The notes under the pieces were generated by a model. It was not told where the DNA came from and did not search any database. It saw only the letters and a program-made list of their open reading frames with translations. Source: a bacterium (GTDB lineage Bacteria; Cyanobacteriota; Vampirovibrionia; Obscuribacterales; Obscuribacteraceae). Taken from it: a stretch of DNA of 13,993 nt. The stretch covers positions 1-13,993 of the forward strand of contig JAUIJG010000098.1 in assembly GCA_030431355.1 (NCBI GenBank), written 5' to 3'. This document shows, one piece after another, positions 13,832-13,993 of this stretch. Position numbers and translations under genes: made by a program. The stretch's first letter is position 1. Every line of letters starts with the position of its first letter.

Positions 13832-13993
13832 TTCATTGTCCCCTGGAAATCGGCATGGATTCTTTTCAGGGCAAGTTTGTAATGATATACCCTGACTCTA
13901 TGAAAGCCGCAGGCGACCATCTCCCGATAGGCGTCTTCGAAGGTCCAATTCTCTCTCATTATTCTATAGGCGGCTATGACTATTCCGGTGCGG
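13828..13993 (-). CDS. Tyrosine/dual-specificity protein phosphatase, C-terminal end (runs off the window)
   Basis: The minus-strand frame enters at the window end and gives 54 residues before a TAA at 13830-13828. It opens with RTGIVIAAYRIM, the end of the Cys-x5-Arg P-loop and the helix after it. It continues with WTFEDAYREMVACGF, the pattern of small cyanobacterial and bacterial DSP/PTP-like phosphatases. The first visible residue, Arg, would be the phosphate-binding Arg of the P-loop; the catalytic Cys lies outside. Its stop overlaps the stop of the histidine kinase on the other strand, so there is no room for a terminator between the genes. It might oppose Ser/Thr/Tyr kinases such as the one at 1335-3623, though that is speculation. 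Confidence 0.8.
   Translation of the reverse strand, partial: RTGIVIAAYRIMRENWTFEDAYREMVACGFHRVRVYHYKLALKRIHADFQGTMN

Noticed and set aside
1..13993. Mobile elements, CRISPR arrays, prophage genes, toxin-antitoxin pairs or tRNA attachment sites
   Set aside because: No transposase, integrase, terminal inverted repeats with target duplication, spaced repeats or tRNA were found. The XRE plus 115-residue pair was considered as toxin-antitoxin, but the second protein shows no toxin motif.

Overview
The window looks like chromosomal DNA of a signalling-rich, diderm-type bacterium. The best guess is a non-photosynthetic relative of cyanobacteria (Melainabacteria/Vampirovibrionia, Obscuribacterales-like). 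The reasons are a PknB-type Ser/Thr kinase with an N-terminal paired-cysteine region and C-terminal leucine-rich repeats, a phytochrome-derived histidine kinase, an Rcp1-like receiver domain, and a secreted protein built from LE...FG repeats. This placement is inference from gene style; there is no rRNA, tRNA or other phylogenetic marker here. No mobile element, CRISPR array, tRNA or phage gene was seen.

Layout. Positions 1-503 (minus) are the N-terminal part of a PAS-HisKA histidine kinase cut by the window edge. A small HEAT/LRV-like protein (650-955, minus) ends in a clear intrinsic terminator. A 379-bp divergent intergenic region holds an operator-like palindrome and 10-bp direct repeats. 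It leads into a 762-residue Ser/Thr kinase (1335-3623, plus), which converges on a small orphan gene (3708-3998, minus) across a two-way terminator. After a ~440-bp non-coding stretch comes a secreted repeat protein (4436-5599, minus). This is divergent from a translationally coupled pair: an NTF2-like lipoprotein (5647-6294) and a membrane-anchored M28 peptidase (6291-7421). A TPR protein (7553-9157) and an RlpA-like protein (9165-9584) form a second plus-strand operon for envelope proteins.

The last third is regulatory. It holds an XRE-HTH/receiver fusion (9609-10286, minus), a two-gene minus-strand unit of an XRE regulator and an unknown 115-residue protein (11145-10421), and, divergent from that unit, an 848-residue phytochrome-architecture histidine kinase (11285-13831). 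The kinase appears to have lost several residues needed to hold and photoconvert bilin. The window ends with the C-terminus of a tyrosine/dual-specificity phosphatase (minus), whose stop codon overlaps the kinase stop.

The most interesting point is the pairing of a degenerate, probably bilin-free phytochrome kinase with a nearby Rcp1-type receiver fused C-terminally to an XRE DNA-binding domain. In photosynthetic cyanobacteria, Cph1-type phytochromes pass phosphate to the stand-alone receiver Rcp1. Here an equivalent receiver would drive a transcription factor directly. The link between the two proteins is a hypothesis from proximity and family.
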